Assembly (NCBI GenBank): GCA_950022295.1
Contig: OX465596.1
Span: 210,955,501 to 211,019,500 of the forward strand
Reading direction: 5' to 3'
DNA: 64,000 bases
Source: Bromus sterilis
Lineage: Eukaryota; Streptophyta; Magnoliopsida; Poales; Poaceae
Below, one piece after another: positions 12,901-24,511 of this stretch (position 1 is the stretch's first letter; the number at the start of each line of letters is the position of its first letter). Made by a program: the position numbers and the translations under genes. Under the pieces are notes generated by a model. The model made no database searches, was not told where the DNA came from, and saw only the letters and a list, made by a program, of their open reading frames with translations.

Positions 12901-13639
12901 AACAACAACTGAGATAATCTTTATACAACTTGATCAACGTGTGTGTGTGCCTTGACTGATTCTTCTTCGTCGGGATGCGAAGAGGAAGACAAGGATAGGA
13001 TAGGTGTTATGATTGCGAAAGTAGTTGATAGCAAGACTTGTTGGAGGCGATTCCTCATCGAATGCTTGGCTTCTTATCTTACTCTCTAGATCGTTAGCCA
13101 CTTCATAAATGCTAGTGCGGCAGCAACCTCACCACTTACCCCTTTCCTACCGTAAACTACTAGTTGTCCTAGAATGACGAGTGATGAAGTCCTTGCTGGG
13201 TCAGATGACCACTACAGTTGGATGCTGAGTACCTCTGTACTCATGATACTACCCCCAAACTCTTTTCAGGGTTCTTGATCGACAACAGGTATGGTGATCG
13301 ACGTTTCTCGTGGAGACTCGACGACGACTAGTTAGGCGGATCCCGGCGGAGGGCCTGGACCCGTGTGGTTATGGGTATCGATGTTTTTCTCTTTGCCAGT
13401 AGGCATTTGCTTGTAGTCTGTACTCAGACATATGTCTTCCTCTGTTGTATTGTATTAAGGCAGTTGTATGCCGATTGTATGAGATGTTGTATCCTTGTAT
13501 CTGTAATTTTTTGATATCATGTTGGAAATCCGGGGCATATGGCTTTGTCATATGTCGCGGTGGGACCGACATGTGCTTCGTCCCCGGATCTGGGTGGAAA
13601 CACCTAGATCTGGAACAGTACCGCATATCGGGACTTACA
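9941..13639 (+). mobile_element. Solo LTR of a long-LTR retrotransposon (copy 1)
   Basis: This 3,699-bp unit begins TGTAACAGCCCAG and ends GGGACTTACA, flanked by perfect GCCAG duplications (9,936-9,940 and 13,640-13,644). There is no internal region or second LTR, so it is a solo LTR left by recombination between the two LTRs of a full element. A reverse-orientation copy occupies 31,617-35,355 and a divergent third copy starts at 61,762. The GC-rich block at about 10,420-11,110 gives several long but overlapping open frames on both strands, which I regard as compositional. LTRs this long are known from large non-autonomous derivatives (LARDs) in Triticeae; the family name is not established here. 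Confidence 0.88.
10408..10416 (+). promoter_or_regulatory. TATA box of the long LTR
   Basis: TATATAAAG lies about 470 bp into the LTR, followed by a C-rich stretch and then GC-rich DNA, as expected for an LTR promoter and leader. The reverse copy keeps the same element at 34,888-34,896 on the minus strand. Confidence 0.55.
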
Positions 13640-13644
13640 GCCAG

Positions 13645-15484
13645 GATAGCAGGATATGAAATGATACTAGCGCATCATGTAGCAATGATTAGGGAAAGGC
13701 CCAACTAGCATGCGGCTCATCGATCAAGCAAGTAGCATGTATGACATGAAGATCAAGTCATGAGAAGGTGGATGTTGCATGGCAATGTATCTCGGAAAGG
13801 CTATGGAAATGCCTTGTAGGTAGGTATGGTGGCTGTTTTGAGGAAAGATATAAGGAGGCTTATGATGGCAGAGCGTATCGTGCCAAGGGTTTGGATGCAC
13901 CGGCGAAGTATGCGCCAACTCTCGAGGTGAGAAAGGGCAATGCACGGTACCGAAGAGGCTAGAAAAAGTATAGGTGGGTGGAAGTGTCAACTTTCGAATA
14001 CTCACATTAGTCCGAAGAAATCATGCACTTATTATCGGTAACTCTCAATCTAATCAGGAGGTTCACAAAGAGACAGGTACCCCGAGGAGGAGTGTATGGG
14101 GGTTTGGTTATCCTTGCGCATCCTCGACTCATGGTACGTGAGTATACTCTAATTTTCGAACCCTCCAGAGGTTAGTGATCCATCTAGTAGCTAGAGTTCT
14201 CAACAGGGGTTTTTGGTTTTCGAATAACACACGGATTGCCAAAAATGCGACATCTATCACTAATAGGCAAGAGCTCTTGACACCATAAGTTCAAACATTA
14301 CTCTAATCAATACCTCAAAACTATTGCAAGTTACTACTACAAAGAGAACAACAACTTTAACTACCTACTTTCAGTCAAGACACAGAACTCAGTGCAACAG
14401 GAAAACTCTCTAACAAGATAAAACATGCAACCTATAGAAAGTTCAACCTAAGACAAAAGAAAAGCTCTAGAAAAAACTAAAGCACTACAATTAAACAGAA
14501 CAACAGCTAAGAAAAGAAAAAGAACAGCTCACCGCTAAAAGAATAAGCATGCAAATCCTATGAGGAGTTCTAGTTCAAGCGGAGCGTGAATCTCTCCCAC
14601 ACAAAAGAGTAAGTTGGGGTCTAACTTGTTAGTACAGCAAACAAAGAAAAATAAAACTAAAAACAAAACCTAAGAGCGAGACGCTCCAAGAATAGCACAT
14701 AATGCATGAAGTGATAAAAATATAGTGCAACGAGAGACGGACTGATAATTGTTGATGAAGAAGGGGATGCACGGGGGCATCCCCAAGCTTAGACGCTTGA
14801 GTCTCCTTGAATATTTATTGGGGGTGCACACGGGCATACCCAAGCTTGAGCGTTTGACCCTCCTGAATCTTCTTTCATCATCCTCCATCGCGCACTTGAA
14901 AACTCCCTTCATACATAACTCATTGTAGGCGGATTAGAGAGGTTAGTACCCTAATAAAATAAATTTCCTCTACTGAAAATAAAGATTTCCAGGATGAGAT
15001 ACTTTTTCCCAATATTTCCAAAAAGTTTTTGCAACGAAAAAGCAAGCTTAAGGTTTGCAAAAGTAAGGAGAGACAAAACGTGGCAGAATCTGTGAAAAAC
15101 AGAACAACAGATAGAAAATATTTTTTTAGGGATACTTCTGCAACTCAAATAAAAAAACTCAGAACATACGGAAGTTTCGTAATTGTATAGAGCACGCTTT
15201 GTAAAAAATTAAGCTCAAAAATACGAACTGGGATTTTTCTCTGATTTTTCTAGTCACGAGGACAGAATCTGTTTTCTGGATAGCATGTCAGAACTTTTAC
15301 TTCCCTTGCCGTATGAGGCTAAACTTGGCACAAAGCTTAAAGATACAATGATGTTGCTACAGTAGTAACAATCATCAAGACCACTAAGAACATAACAAAA
15401 GCAAAAAGAATAACCTAAATTCGTTGTGGGCTGCCTCCCGAAAGCGCTTCTTTAGAGCCATTAGCTAGGCTTTAAAGCGGAAGA
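13645..15484 (-). other. 3' non-coding internal region of the Gypsy element
   Basis: Downstream (minus strand) of the gag-protease stop there is no RT, RNase H or integrase that I can recognise in any frame. The stretch is A/T-rich, with two similar segments near 14,760-14,800 and 14,815-14,855 sharing GGGCAT-CCCAAGCTT. The absence of pol makes this a non-autonomous Gypsy derivative. Confidence 0.6.
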
Positions 15485-17521
15485 TCAAGTCTTTTCAAGA
15501 GAATAACTAGCCCGTGTGACGGACTCAAAAGGTAATTTTATATTTTTCCTAGGGAAATGTTCCATCCCTTTATTGAGAGGGAATTGAAATTTGATAGATC
15601 CCTCTTTCATGTCAATGGTAGCACCAACTGTCCGAAGAAAAGGACGTCCCAAAATAATTGGACAAGAAGGTTCACACTCAATGTCCATAATAGTGAAATC
15701 AACGGAAACATAATTGTCATTTACAATGATAAGAACATCGTCGATCTTCCCCAAAGGTTTCTTTACGGAAGAATCAACAAGACGAACACCAAAAGAACAA
15801 GGATAAAAAGGTTTCAATTCAAGCATATCATACATTCTTTTGGGCATAACAGAGGTACTTGCTCCAACATCAAAAAGAGCATAACAAGAGAAGTTATTCA
15901 ATTTAATTTTTATCATAGGATCCCAACCATCTTCTAGCTTCCTAGGTATGGAGGCTTCTAGTCTAAGCTTCTCCTCCCTAACTTTGATTAGAGCATTGGT
16001 GATATGCTCTGTGAAGGCAAGATTGAGTGTGCTAGTGTGGGGGTCTCTAGACATCTTGTGTAGGAAACCAATAACTTCTGGTAAAGTGCAGTTGTCAAAG
16101 TCTAAGTCACTACTATCTATCAAGGAGGTAGTGATATCATTTAGGTTCACTTGTTTGAAAGCCTCTATGTTCATAGAGGTTTCTTCATCTATGGTTGAGG
16201 TGGTAGCATCACCATTGATAGGTCCAGTGGGACAAGGGGTGTGATGGGTGCTAACAGTTTGGACGTCCTCACCTACTTGGATAGTTGCTACTGTGTGGTA
16301 GGTAGGAAGGCTCTTAACTCTCTCCTCTTCCTCTTTTTCTCTAGCCCACATTTCTTTGAGTTTAGCCATCATCCTAATATTTTCATTGATTTGTAATTGG
16401 ATAGCATTAATAGGAGTGACCTTACTCTCCTCAAGGAGAGAGGTTCTAATTTTTAACATCTCAACATCAAGGGATAAGTTGTCTACCTTCAAACAAAGAT
16501 TATCTAATTTAGCAATTTTTTCTTCCACATTCTTGTTGAAGGATTTTTGGGTAGTTATAAAGTCTCTAAGCAAGGTATCTAGTTCGGAAGTGGTGTTTCT
16601 GGTGGTAGGATAAGTGTTGTTCCCATAGTTGTTGGATGGGAAAGGCCTAGGATTGTTGCTACCAAAGTTACTCCTATAAGCATTATTGTTGAAGTTGTTT
16701 CTAGAGATAAAATTAACATCTACTTGCTCCTGAGCAACCAAAGAATTTAAAGGAACATCTTGAGGATCAATAGAAGGTTGCTTGGTAAGTAGAGACATGA
16801 TAAGGTCAACCTTTTCATTTAAAGAGGAGATCCCCTCGACAGAGTTTACCTTCTTACCGGTTGGAGACCTCTCGGTGTGCCATTGCGAGTAGTTCAGCAT
16901 CATCTCATCAAGTAGCTTTGTGGTAGCACCAAGCGTGGTTGACATAAAATTTCCTCCCGCGGCCGAATCTAACAAGTTCCGCGAGGTGAAGTTCAAGCCT
17001 GCATAAAAAGTCTGTATAACCATCCAGGTAGTCAGTCCATGTGTGGGGCAGTTCTTGACAAGCGTCTTCATACGTTCCCAAGCCTGGGAAACGTGTTCAT
17101 TATCCAACTGCCTGAAATTCATAATATTACTCCGTAATTGAATAATTTTAGCATGGGGATAGTACTTCCCTATAAAAGCGTCTTTGCATTTACTCCAAGA
17201 ATCGATACTGTTCTTGGGCAAAGATTGTAGCCACTCCTTGGATCTTCCTCTCAAAGGGAAAGGAAAAAGCTTCAGCTTGACGATGTCTCCATCCACTTCC
17301 TTGTACTTCTGCATGTTGCAGAGCTCGATAAAGTTGTTTAGGTGCAAGGAAGCATCTTCTCCTGCTCCTGAGAATTGATCTTTCATGACAAGGTTAAGCA
17401 GAGCAGGTTTAATCTCATAAGAAGGTGCTGAAGTGGCAGGTGGAGCAATAGGAGTGCAGATAAAGTCACTGTTGTTGTGACTAGTGAAGTCCAACAACTT
17501 AGTGTTTTCATTGGAACCCAT
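15485..17521 (-). CDS. gag: Gypsy (Athila-type) gag-protease polyprotein, 678 aa
   Basis: This is one uninterrupted frame, the longest in the window. The N-terminal third is a retrotransposon gag capsid, with the block LFPFPLRGRSKEWLQSLP near residues 87-104 and the W-x-R-F/L-x-x-L style features of plant Gypsy gag. A low-complexity Asn/Arg segment and a coiled-coil-like stretch follow (about 270-400). An aspartic protease lies near the C-terminus, with the catalytic motif FDVGAST at about 550-556 (usually D-T/S/L-G-A) and the flap-side block ILGRPFL at about 623-629. The start at 17,521 is chosen because the frame opens there, about 125 bp from the primer site. The frame stops after the protease and no pol follows, so replication would need another element's RT and integrase. 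The open frame suggests selection for gag function or recent insertion. Confidence 0.85.
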   Translation of the reverse strand: MGSNENTKLLDFTSHNNSDFICTPIAPPATSAPSYEIKPALLNLVMKDQFSGAGEDASLHLNNFIELCNMQKYKEVDGDIVKLKLFPFPLRGRSKEWLQSLPKNSIDSWSKCKDAFIGKYYPHAKIIQLRSNIMNFRQLDNEHVSQAWERMKTLVKNCPTHGLTTWMVIQTFYAGLNFTSRNLLDSAAGGNFMSTTLGATTKLLDEMMLNYSQWHTERSPTGKKVNSVEGISSLNEKVDLIMSLLTKQPSIDPQDVPLNSLVAQEQVDVNFISRNNFNNNAYRSNFGSNNPRPFPSNNYGNNTYPTTRNTTSELDTLLRDFITTQKSFNKNVEEKIAKLDNLCLKVDNLSLDVEMLKIRTSLLEESKVTPINAIQLQINENIRMMAKLKEMWAREKEEEERVKSLPTYHTVATIQVGEDVQTVSTHHTPCPTGPINGDATTSTIDEETSMNIEAFKQVNLNDITTSLIDSSDLDFDNCTLPEVIGFLHKMSRDPHTSTLNLAFTEHITNALIKVREEKLRLEASIPRKLEDGWDPMIKIKLNNFSCYALFDVGASTSVMPKRMYDMLELKPFYPCSFGVRLVDSSVKKPLGKIDDVLIIVNDNYVSVDFTIMDIECEPSCPIILGRPFLRTVGATIDMKEGSIKFQFPLNKGMEHFPRKNIKLPFESVTRASYSLEKT

Positions 17522-17647
17522 AGTAGCAGCAGGTATTTTTGGTATTTTTGATTAAGGACACAAAAGGAAAAACTGAAAGGTAAACTAACAAGACTAAAAA
17601 GCAAAGGTAAAAGATAGTGTGCAACTACCCTATCTTATAGACTGGAG

Positions 17648-17665
17648 TCCCCGGCAACGGCGCCA
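17648..17665 (-). other. Primer-binding site of the Gypsy element
   Basis: The minus strand reads TGGCGCCGTTGCCGGGGA, the Athila-type primer site (tRNA-Asp class). It lies 10 bp from the inner end of the 5' LTR at 17,676 and just upstream of the gag start. Confidence 0.85.
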
Positions 17666-17675
17666 GAAAACTTGC

Positions 17676-20600
17676 TGATGGCAAGAGAGTGTTAATACTC
17701 TTCAAGCCTCGTTGGTTACCCCAAGTGCAGAGTGAGATATAGTGCAGCGGCAAGTTTTCCCTTGGCAAAGATACCAAGGTTTGTCTCCCGTAGGACTCCG
17801 AAGGATACAAGAAGGTGGTAAAGTGAACAATGGCGCCGAGGTTGCTAGCTTCACCTGGACCTGCACACAGATACAAATAACTTTGCTCCCAACGAGTACA
17901 GAGGAGTTGTCAATTCCTCCGGCCTTGCTGTTTACAAAGGATCAACGCAAGAGATAATAATAGTGGCAACTGAAAGTAAAGACTGAAAGTAATAAGGGTG
18001 TAAACAATGATATGAAGATGGACCGGGGTCCCATGATTTTCACTAGTGATGTCTCTCTCCCAAAAGACGATAAAAGTGCTAGCGAGGTAAACAAATCACA
18101 GTTGGGCAATTGACAGGATTATGAAGGCACCGCAATGCTAACTATGCTGCAAAGAAAGGAACAGCTCAAAAGCAATGCGAAGTACGCCAAGGTAAGTAGA
18201 CTGAAATCCATCTGCATCTACTACGAATCATCCACCTTGAGATATCTATCCAGAACATCTCGCTGGTATTAAGTTGCGAATCCCACAAAGTGTAAACTCA
18301 AAGCAACAGAAAACTGCATTAAAAGAACTATGCGTAAAGTAAAAAATCCTTGCACCAGCAGGTACAAGCACTGTTGTTTTATCCCTGGTGGCAACAGCAC
18401 ATCCCCTAGTCTCATGTTTCTGTCACTCAAGCTAAACATCAAGGGGCTGAACCCACAATCGAGCATAACGCTCTCTCTTGGAGTTGCAAATAAAATAATT
18501 GGCCAAAGCAAATACCGCAACGGAGAACATGCAAGAATTTACTCAAGAACAAAATATAAAAGAGAAGAACCAAATATATTACTCATCACAATCTGAACAT
18601 AGTCTCATAATCCATCAGATCCCAACAAACTCAGCATAGCAACTGATACGTCCAAAACATATCTATAATTTCTGCTTGCTCCATGCATGTTTTGTGTGAT
18701 ATTGCTATGATCTAGATACACTTTTGATCATATTTGGACTAACCTATTAACTCAGTGCACCCCAGTGCTAGTTCCTGTTTTCTGCTGTTTTTCTATTTCA
18801 GTTTTCCCCCATATAAAAAGTGCCAGAAAAATTCCGGGAAAAATACAGGAAAAATCAATGTACAGGAAGCTTCAAGAAGAGCCCGGGAGGGGCCAGAGGG
18901 GAGCCAGGGGGGCCCAGGCGGCCACCCGGCGCGGCCCCACCCCTGTCCGCGCCAAGGGGGCGCCTGGGGCCCCTGGTCCACCTCTGGCTGCCCCCCTTCG
19001 CCTATTTATTCTCCGTCACGGGAAAACTCCAGAGGAGGAACCCTATTCCGCAAACTCGCCTCTGTTCCTTCGTCGGCACCCTGCCGGAGGGAGGATTGAC
19101 CTCCGGGAGTCTCCTCTCCACCATCGATGCTCCCCGGATGTCTCGTGAGTAGTTTTCCTTGGACCATGGGTCCGTGATCAGTAGCTATGTGATGTTCTCC
19201 TCCCCTCTTTGATCTTCATTGTTTAGACCTCATGAGCTGCCCTACATGATCGAGGCACCTTTGTAATATTTATGTTGTTGCTATGCTGAGTTTGGAGGGA
19301 TCTGATGGATTATGAGATTATGTTCAGATTGTGATAGAGTAATATATTTGGTTTTTATCTCTTATATTTTTGTTCCTAAGTAATTCTTGCATGTTATTCG
19401 TTGCTATTTATTTCTTTGTACAAGTAGTAGGTAGTGACTCCAAGAGGGAACGTTGTGCTAGATTGTGGGTTCATGCCCCCCGATGACACGCTTGAGTGAC
19501 AGAAACATGAGTCTAGGGGATGTGTTGTTGCCACAAGGGGGAAAACAACGGTTCTTGTAACCGCGGTTACAAGGATTGTTTGCTTTACGCAAAGTTCTTT
19601 TTAATGCAGTTGTCTGTTGCTTTGGGTTTACACTTTGGGTGGGCCTCGCAACTTAATACCAGCAAGATGTTCTGGATAGATATCTCAAGGTGGATGATTA
19701 GTAGTAGATGCAGATGGATTTCGGTCTACTTATTTTGGCGTACTGCCCGTGCTTTTGAGCCTCTTCCTTTCTTTTGTAGCATAGTTAGCATTGCGGTGTG
19801 TTCATAATCCTGTCAATTGCCCTTCTGTAATTTGTTTACCTCGCATAGCAGTTTTATCGTCTTTTGGGAGAGATACATCACTAGTGAACATCACGTATCC
19901 CGGTCCATATCCTCATTATTATTTCCAAGCTATATTTACTTTACTGCTTTTACTTGCTATCATTATCCCTTGCGTTTTATCCTTTGTGAACAACAAGACC
20001 GGAGAGATTGACAACCTCTCTGAACTTCGTTGGGAACAAAGTTATCTGTGTCTATGTGCAGGTCCGCGTCAGTTGCACCGCTGACACCTACTTATCATCT
20101 CTGGAGTCTTACTGGAGACCAACCTTGGTATCTTCACTGAGGGAAAACTGCTGTTGCACTACATCTCAAACCTTCCACTTGGGGTAACCAACGAAGGGCG
20201 AGAAGCCATCAGCAACAGCAGAAGTTACATAGATGCCTCGATCCTGTGAGGCTGCTCACGAGGACTCGAAAGTGGAAGAACAAAAGGGGGAGAGATAGAT
20301 CACATAGCTACTGTTCACGGACCCATGGTCCAAGGGAAACTACTCACGGTACATACGGGAGGCGTCCATGGCTATGGAGGGTCTCCCGGAGGGGGTAGCT
20401 TCTCCCGGCAGGGTGCCGGAGCAGCTTCTCCAGGCAGCCCCGATATAGAAACGGCGGCGGCGGCGGAACAGAGGAGAGATCGCGAAAAAGGAGTCTGTAT
20501 TAGGGGTTTCCACCCCGAGGGGTAAATATAGGCGAAGGGGGCGTCGAGGAGACCCACGAGGCAGTCAGGAGGGTCCTTGGCGTGGCCTAGGGTGGCGCCG

Positions 20601-20899
20601 TGCCACCTGCCCTCCTGGATGCCTCGTGGTGGCCCCCCTTCCCTCTCTTGGTGATTCCGGAAGCTTCTGTTGCGCTGATTTTTTATATATTTTTCCCGAA
20701 ATTTTTGGAGCACTTTTAATGTCCAAAAAACATGAAATACAAAAACAACAGAAAACAGAAACTGGCAACTGGGTGCGATGAGTTAATAGGTTAGTCCAAA
20801 TAGGTTCAAAAGTGTATGAAAGTTGAAGAAAAACATGGCAAAGTCACACAAAACATGCATGGAGCAAGCAGAAATTATAGATACGTTTGGGACGTATCA
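17676..20899 (-). repeat. Gypsy 5' LTR, split by a solo LTR of the same family
   Basis: On the minus strand the LTR runs from TGATACGTCCCAAACGTATC (outer end at 20,899) to its inner end at 17,676. It is interrupted at 18,644-20,211; without the insertion it is about 1.65 kb. TGATACGTC starts are typical of abundant Triticeae Gypsy families (Fatima/Sabrina-like, recalled rather than searched). Its outer boundary abuts GC-rich DNA of the MULE region at 20,900, so this Gypsy element seems to have inserted into the left arm of that region. Confidence 0.85.
18644..20211 (+). mobile_element. Solo LTR of the same Gypsy family, inverted inside the host LTR
   Basis: This 1,568-bp unit begins TGATACGTCC and ends AGCCATCA, bounded by GCAAC duplications (18,639-18,643 and 20,212-20,216). 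The host LTR sequence resumes exactly after the duplication. Most of its length is complementary to the surrounding LTR, so the region can form long inverted duplexes. It is a solo LTR in plus orientation inserted into a minus-orientation LTR of the same family. Confidence 0.88.
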
Positions 20900-22930
20900 A
20901 CGGCGCACCGGCGCGCCTCCCCACGCTGCAGATCAGGGCCGGCAACCTCCCCCCCCCCCCCCTCCGCAGCAGATCACAAGCCGGCGACCTCCCCCCCCCC
21001 CCGTACGACCGTCCCTTTGCAGATCCAGGCCGACGACCTCCTTCCCGCAGCGGATCTAGGCCAACGACCTCGCCCGGATTCCCTCCCCCGCACCCCTCCC
21101 ATCGCTGCCAGGGTCTCTGCCAATCGGAGGCCATGCACGATGCGCAAACACGTGCTTGCCTTTGTTGCTTTTCCATCCATGATTCAATCCACTTGCTTTG
21201 CTCTCTTTTTTTTATTCCATACTTGTGTTCGTCGTGGATTGGATTGCGTGTGGAGTTGGGTTTTCTGTCTGCGAATTTGATGGAAGGCATGACAGGTTTG
21301 CTCCAAGGTAGTGGTCGCGCGTGCACATCGCCGCCCCGTGGGCATCTCTCGTGTGCCAGCCAACCGCCGGATCCGTCCACCGCCGTCCTCCCGCGCGTGG
21401 CCGGCTCCCCCGACCACCGCCATGAAGTTCTTCCCCGGGCGCAAGGGATTGACGTCGCCTCGCCGGCGAGCTACACCCACGTTGGGCGGGAGCCACCGTG
21501 TGCTCCCCGTGTGCATATTTCCCCAGTTTTCCGGTTCCCCCGTGTGTAGATTTCCACGTGTTGCAGTCTCCCGGCACATTGAAGTTCATTGCATTTTCTT
21601 GTGTGGTGCTGATGACGCCTTGTTGTTGTAAAAAAAATATAGTGCATATATGTGCAGTCCTTTTTATGGGAAAAGGTAATATTAGTGTGGACATGGAGTT
21701 CACTTTCCTCGTCTCCGTGGTTCACTTTTGTTCGTAAAAAAAGTTGAAAAATAATATTAATAAAAATTGTGCAGGTCGTTTGCCCATCTAATGTTATTTT
21801 GAAAAAAAATGCAGTTCACTCGCCTCGCCCTTGCGGTGCACGCTCGTTGATAAAAAATTATGTTGAAAGTTAAAAAAAAGTGCAGTTCTCTTTGTTGATA
21901 AATGAAACCGGTCTCTGAATGATGCAGTTCGCTTCCCCGATATCGGGTCCGCAAAAAACACGTGCAATTCTGTTTGGCGATAATGCAGTGCGCTTGTCCG
22001 TTGGATGCAATCGGGTGCCGAGCGGATGCAGTTCACTCGCCGATTTTTTGTTCCGCGAAAAACACATGCGTTCTGCCTGGCGATAATGCAGTGCGGTTGC
22101 CCGGCCAATGCAGTTCACCTCGTCGATTCCGGGTCCGCGAAGAACGGAGTTCCGCGATTTACTAAAATTGACACAACTTTTAAACCGTAAGGAATTAGAG
22201 GATGTGTTTTACATACAAATGGAGAGCCTCAACGATAGCTATCCAATGGTGTATCAGTTGCATCAATCGGACGAGCGAATCAAACGAATTTAAGAAAAAA
22301 CTCCTGCTGTCCAAAAGAGGGCAGCAACACTGTTTTTCAAATTACTTCAAATCCGTGTGGAATATGGAAAAATGTTCAACAGATAGATTAATCTACTACT
22401 CCAGATGAATCCAATGGTGTATCATACGCATCGATCGGACAGGCTGTTAAAAAGTTCTACTCTCTACAAGATCCGAAAACGAAAAACAGAGTTGCTGCGT
22501 TTTTTTGCGGCTAGATTTATCTCAAATCCATAGCGAATTAGACAAAGTGTTCTACATATGGATGGAGCGGCTGATCGATAACTTTCCAACGGTATATCAT
22601 TTGCATCATTCCGATGAACGGTTTAAGAGAAATCGCAAAAAAAACTGCAGCTGTGAAAGTGGGTCGCCGCACCATTTTTCAAACTGCTCTTAATCCGTGA
22701 AGAATCGGGGGAAGTGTTCAACATACGGAAGATGCTTCTTTTCCATACGAATCCAACGGTGTATCATACGCTCAATTTCGACAAACGGTTAAAAACTTAT
22801 CGTGAAAATATTGCATGTGGTTCGTTTTTACCCGAGCTGCAGTGCTCCGAATTCAGCAATGCGGTTCTCTTTGCGAAAATACTGCAGTTCGAATGTTGTC
22901 GGAATAGTTATTATATATATATATATATAT
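20900..22930 (+). repeat. Left arm of the long inverted repeat (arm A)
   Basis: Order from outside inward: a GC-rich, promoter- or gene-leader-like block (20,900-21,590, with two C-runs of 10 or more at 20,950-21,001), then AT-rich DNA. Next is an array of TGCAGTTCACTCG-like motifs (21,810-22,120, at least seven). Last come about four degenerate repeats of 165-175 bp, each with a version of CCAACGGTATATCATTTGC (22,243, 22,411, 22,586, 22,753). From 21,830 to 22,790 it matches the reverse complement of 43,815-44,790 closely enough to align by eye. Open frames in the GC block differ on every strand and look non-coding. Confidence 0.7.
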
Positions 22931-22990
22931 ATACATGCCATCTATTCTACAATCGATGATAGAATAATATTCTGCAATAATCTCGTACTG
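22931..22990 (+). repeat. Terminal inverted repeat, left copy
   Basis: This 60-bp sequence starts ATACATGCCATCTATTCTAC directly beside a (TA)n tract. It pairs with the reverse complement of 51,661-51,720 at 58 of 60 positions. The GTACTGC motif begins at its inner edge. The adjoining (TA)n prevents a target duplication from being defined. Confidence 0.8.
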
Positions 22991-24483
22991 CTCAACAAAG
23001 CTATCCTGTACTTCTTTCTTCTTTTTCTTCTGTACTTCGTTTTGAATGAACATGTACTGCCTTTTATTATACCATAACTTTGCCTTATCATTTCCTTTTC
23101 TGTAACATTTTTCCACATGTAGGTAAGGTGATTATCTTGTTGTTGTTGTCAGGCTAAAGCGTTGTGTTTTATTTATTTTTAATTAATTGTTTTAATATTG
23201 TTTTTGCAATTTTTATTTTTCTTTTGATATAGTTTTTTTGAGGTATGTTTTTTAATTTGTATTGTGTGAATATTATTTTTATATCTATGTCTTTTTGGAA
23301 TGCTTTTGTTTGTTGTCTTGTTTCTTTCAAAATTCAAAAAACGAAATGGTCAGGACAAATTAACTGCAGGGGAGACGTTTGGTACAGCATTTATTATGTT
23401 TGCCGCCCGCTCCTCCCAATCTGGATCCCTTCCTCTTCTCTCTCGCGCGACGCTCCCCACTCTCTCTCCCTCTAGTGCTCCTCGGCGAGGAATCCGCCGC
23501 ACTATCTCCGCCGAGCAACCGCTGCTACGAGAAACCGCCGACAGCTGCAACCGCACGCACGATCCCCCTCCCTCTTATCAAGGTCCGTTTCGTTTTCTCT
23601 CTGCTTTCTCCCCCCCCCCCCCACTCCTCTCCGCGGCGCATGCTGTGTACAGCGCTCGGGAGAATCCGCGGGCAGATGGCGTGAAGCCGTGTTCGATATC
23701 GCCGCCGCCGCCGCCGCAGTTCTTATTTTGGTATTCCTTTTGCGCTTCTCTTTTCTCTCTAATGCTTGCTCTACTTCCACGCAGCCGTGGTCGTCCGTAG
23801 TGGAGGGGAAGCGTGGTGGTTGCTTGCTAGGGTTTGCAGATTGGTGAGTTGAAGCGCGCATTCGTCCTGGGAGTCCGATTTGGTTTGCGGAATCGTGAGC
23901 ATGGCATCTCCACCCAACATCCCCGCTGGAGAAACGGCGCAAGGTTTGCCCCGTAGATGCCGATTTGGTTGGGATTGCGCTGTTGTTTTGAATGTACATC
24001 TGTTCATTGTGATTTTAGGGTTGATTTGTTTGTGGTCAGTGTTATGTTCTCCACTATTTTTGTAGTTTCGTATTGCTCCCACTGTTGTTGTTGAACTTCT
24101 CTTCTATAGCACATATGTACTTCTCTTTCCTTGACACTTCTTGTTAATGTGATGTGTTTTTGCTTATGTTGTAGTGTGGTGAGTTCTAGTGTATAGTTAG
24201 TATTGTTGTGATTTAGGGTTTAGAAATGGTAACATGCACTTTCTTCTAGACATATGATTTATGTCTTGAAATGTTTTTTGCTTGACACTGCTCATGACAA
24301 TACTGGTTGACATTGCTCATGAAAATACATTTCTATTTCTTTTCTAGATTGCTATGTATTTTTCTAGCAGAATTGATGTATTGCTTTCGTAGTTTCCTTT
24401 GTACTTCAGTTGCATATTCTTGTACTGTTTCTCTAGCATTGGTGTTTTGTTTGTACTGTTTTCTTGCATTTGTGTGGAACTTC

Positions 24484-24511
24484 TGTTGTTGTTGTTGTTG
24501 TTGTTGTTGTA
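24484..24511 (+). repeat. (TTG)n microsatellite in intron 1
   Basis: Nine or so uninterrupted TTG triplets lie in the predicted first intron of the Ulp1-like gene. This is a simple sequence tract with no coding role. The reverse strand would read as poly-Gln, which I disregard. Confidence 0.8.

Noticed and set aside
20844..21703. Several 100-220 codon frames on both strands in the left arm GC block
   Set aside because: They overlap in all phases, are rich in Pro, Arg and Ala as expected from GC content, contain homopolymer C runs, and share nothing with the right arm.
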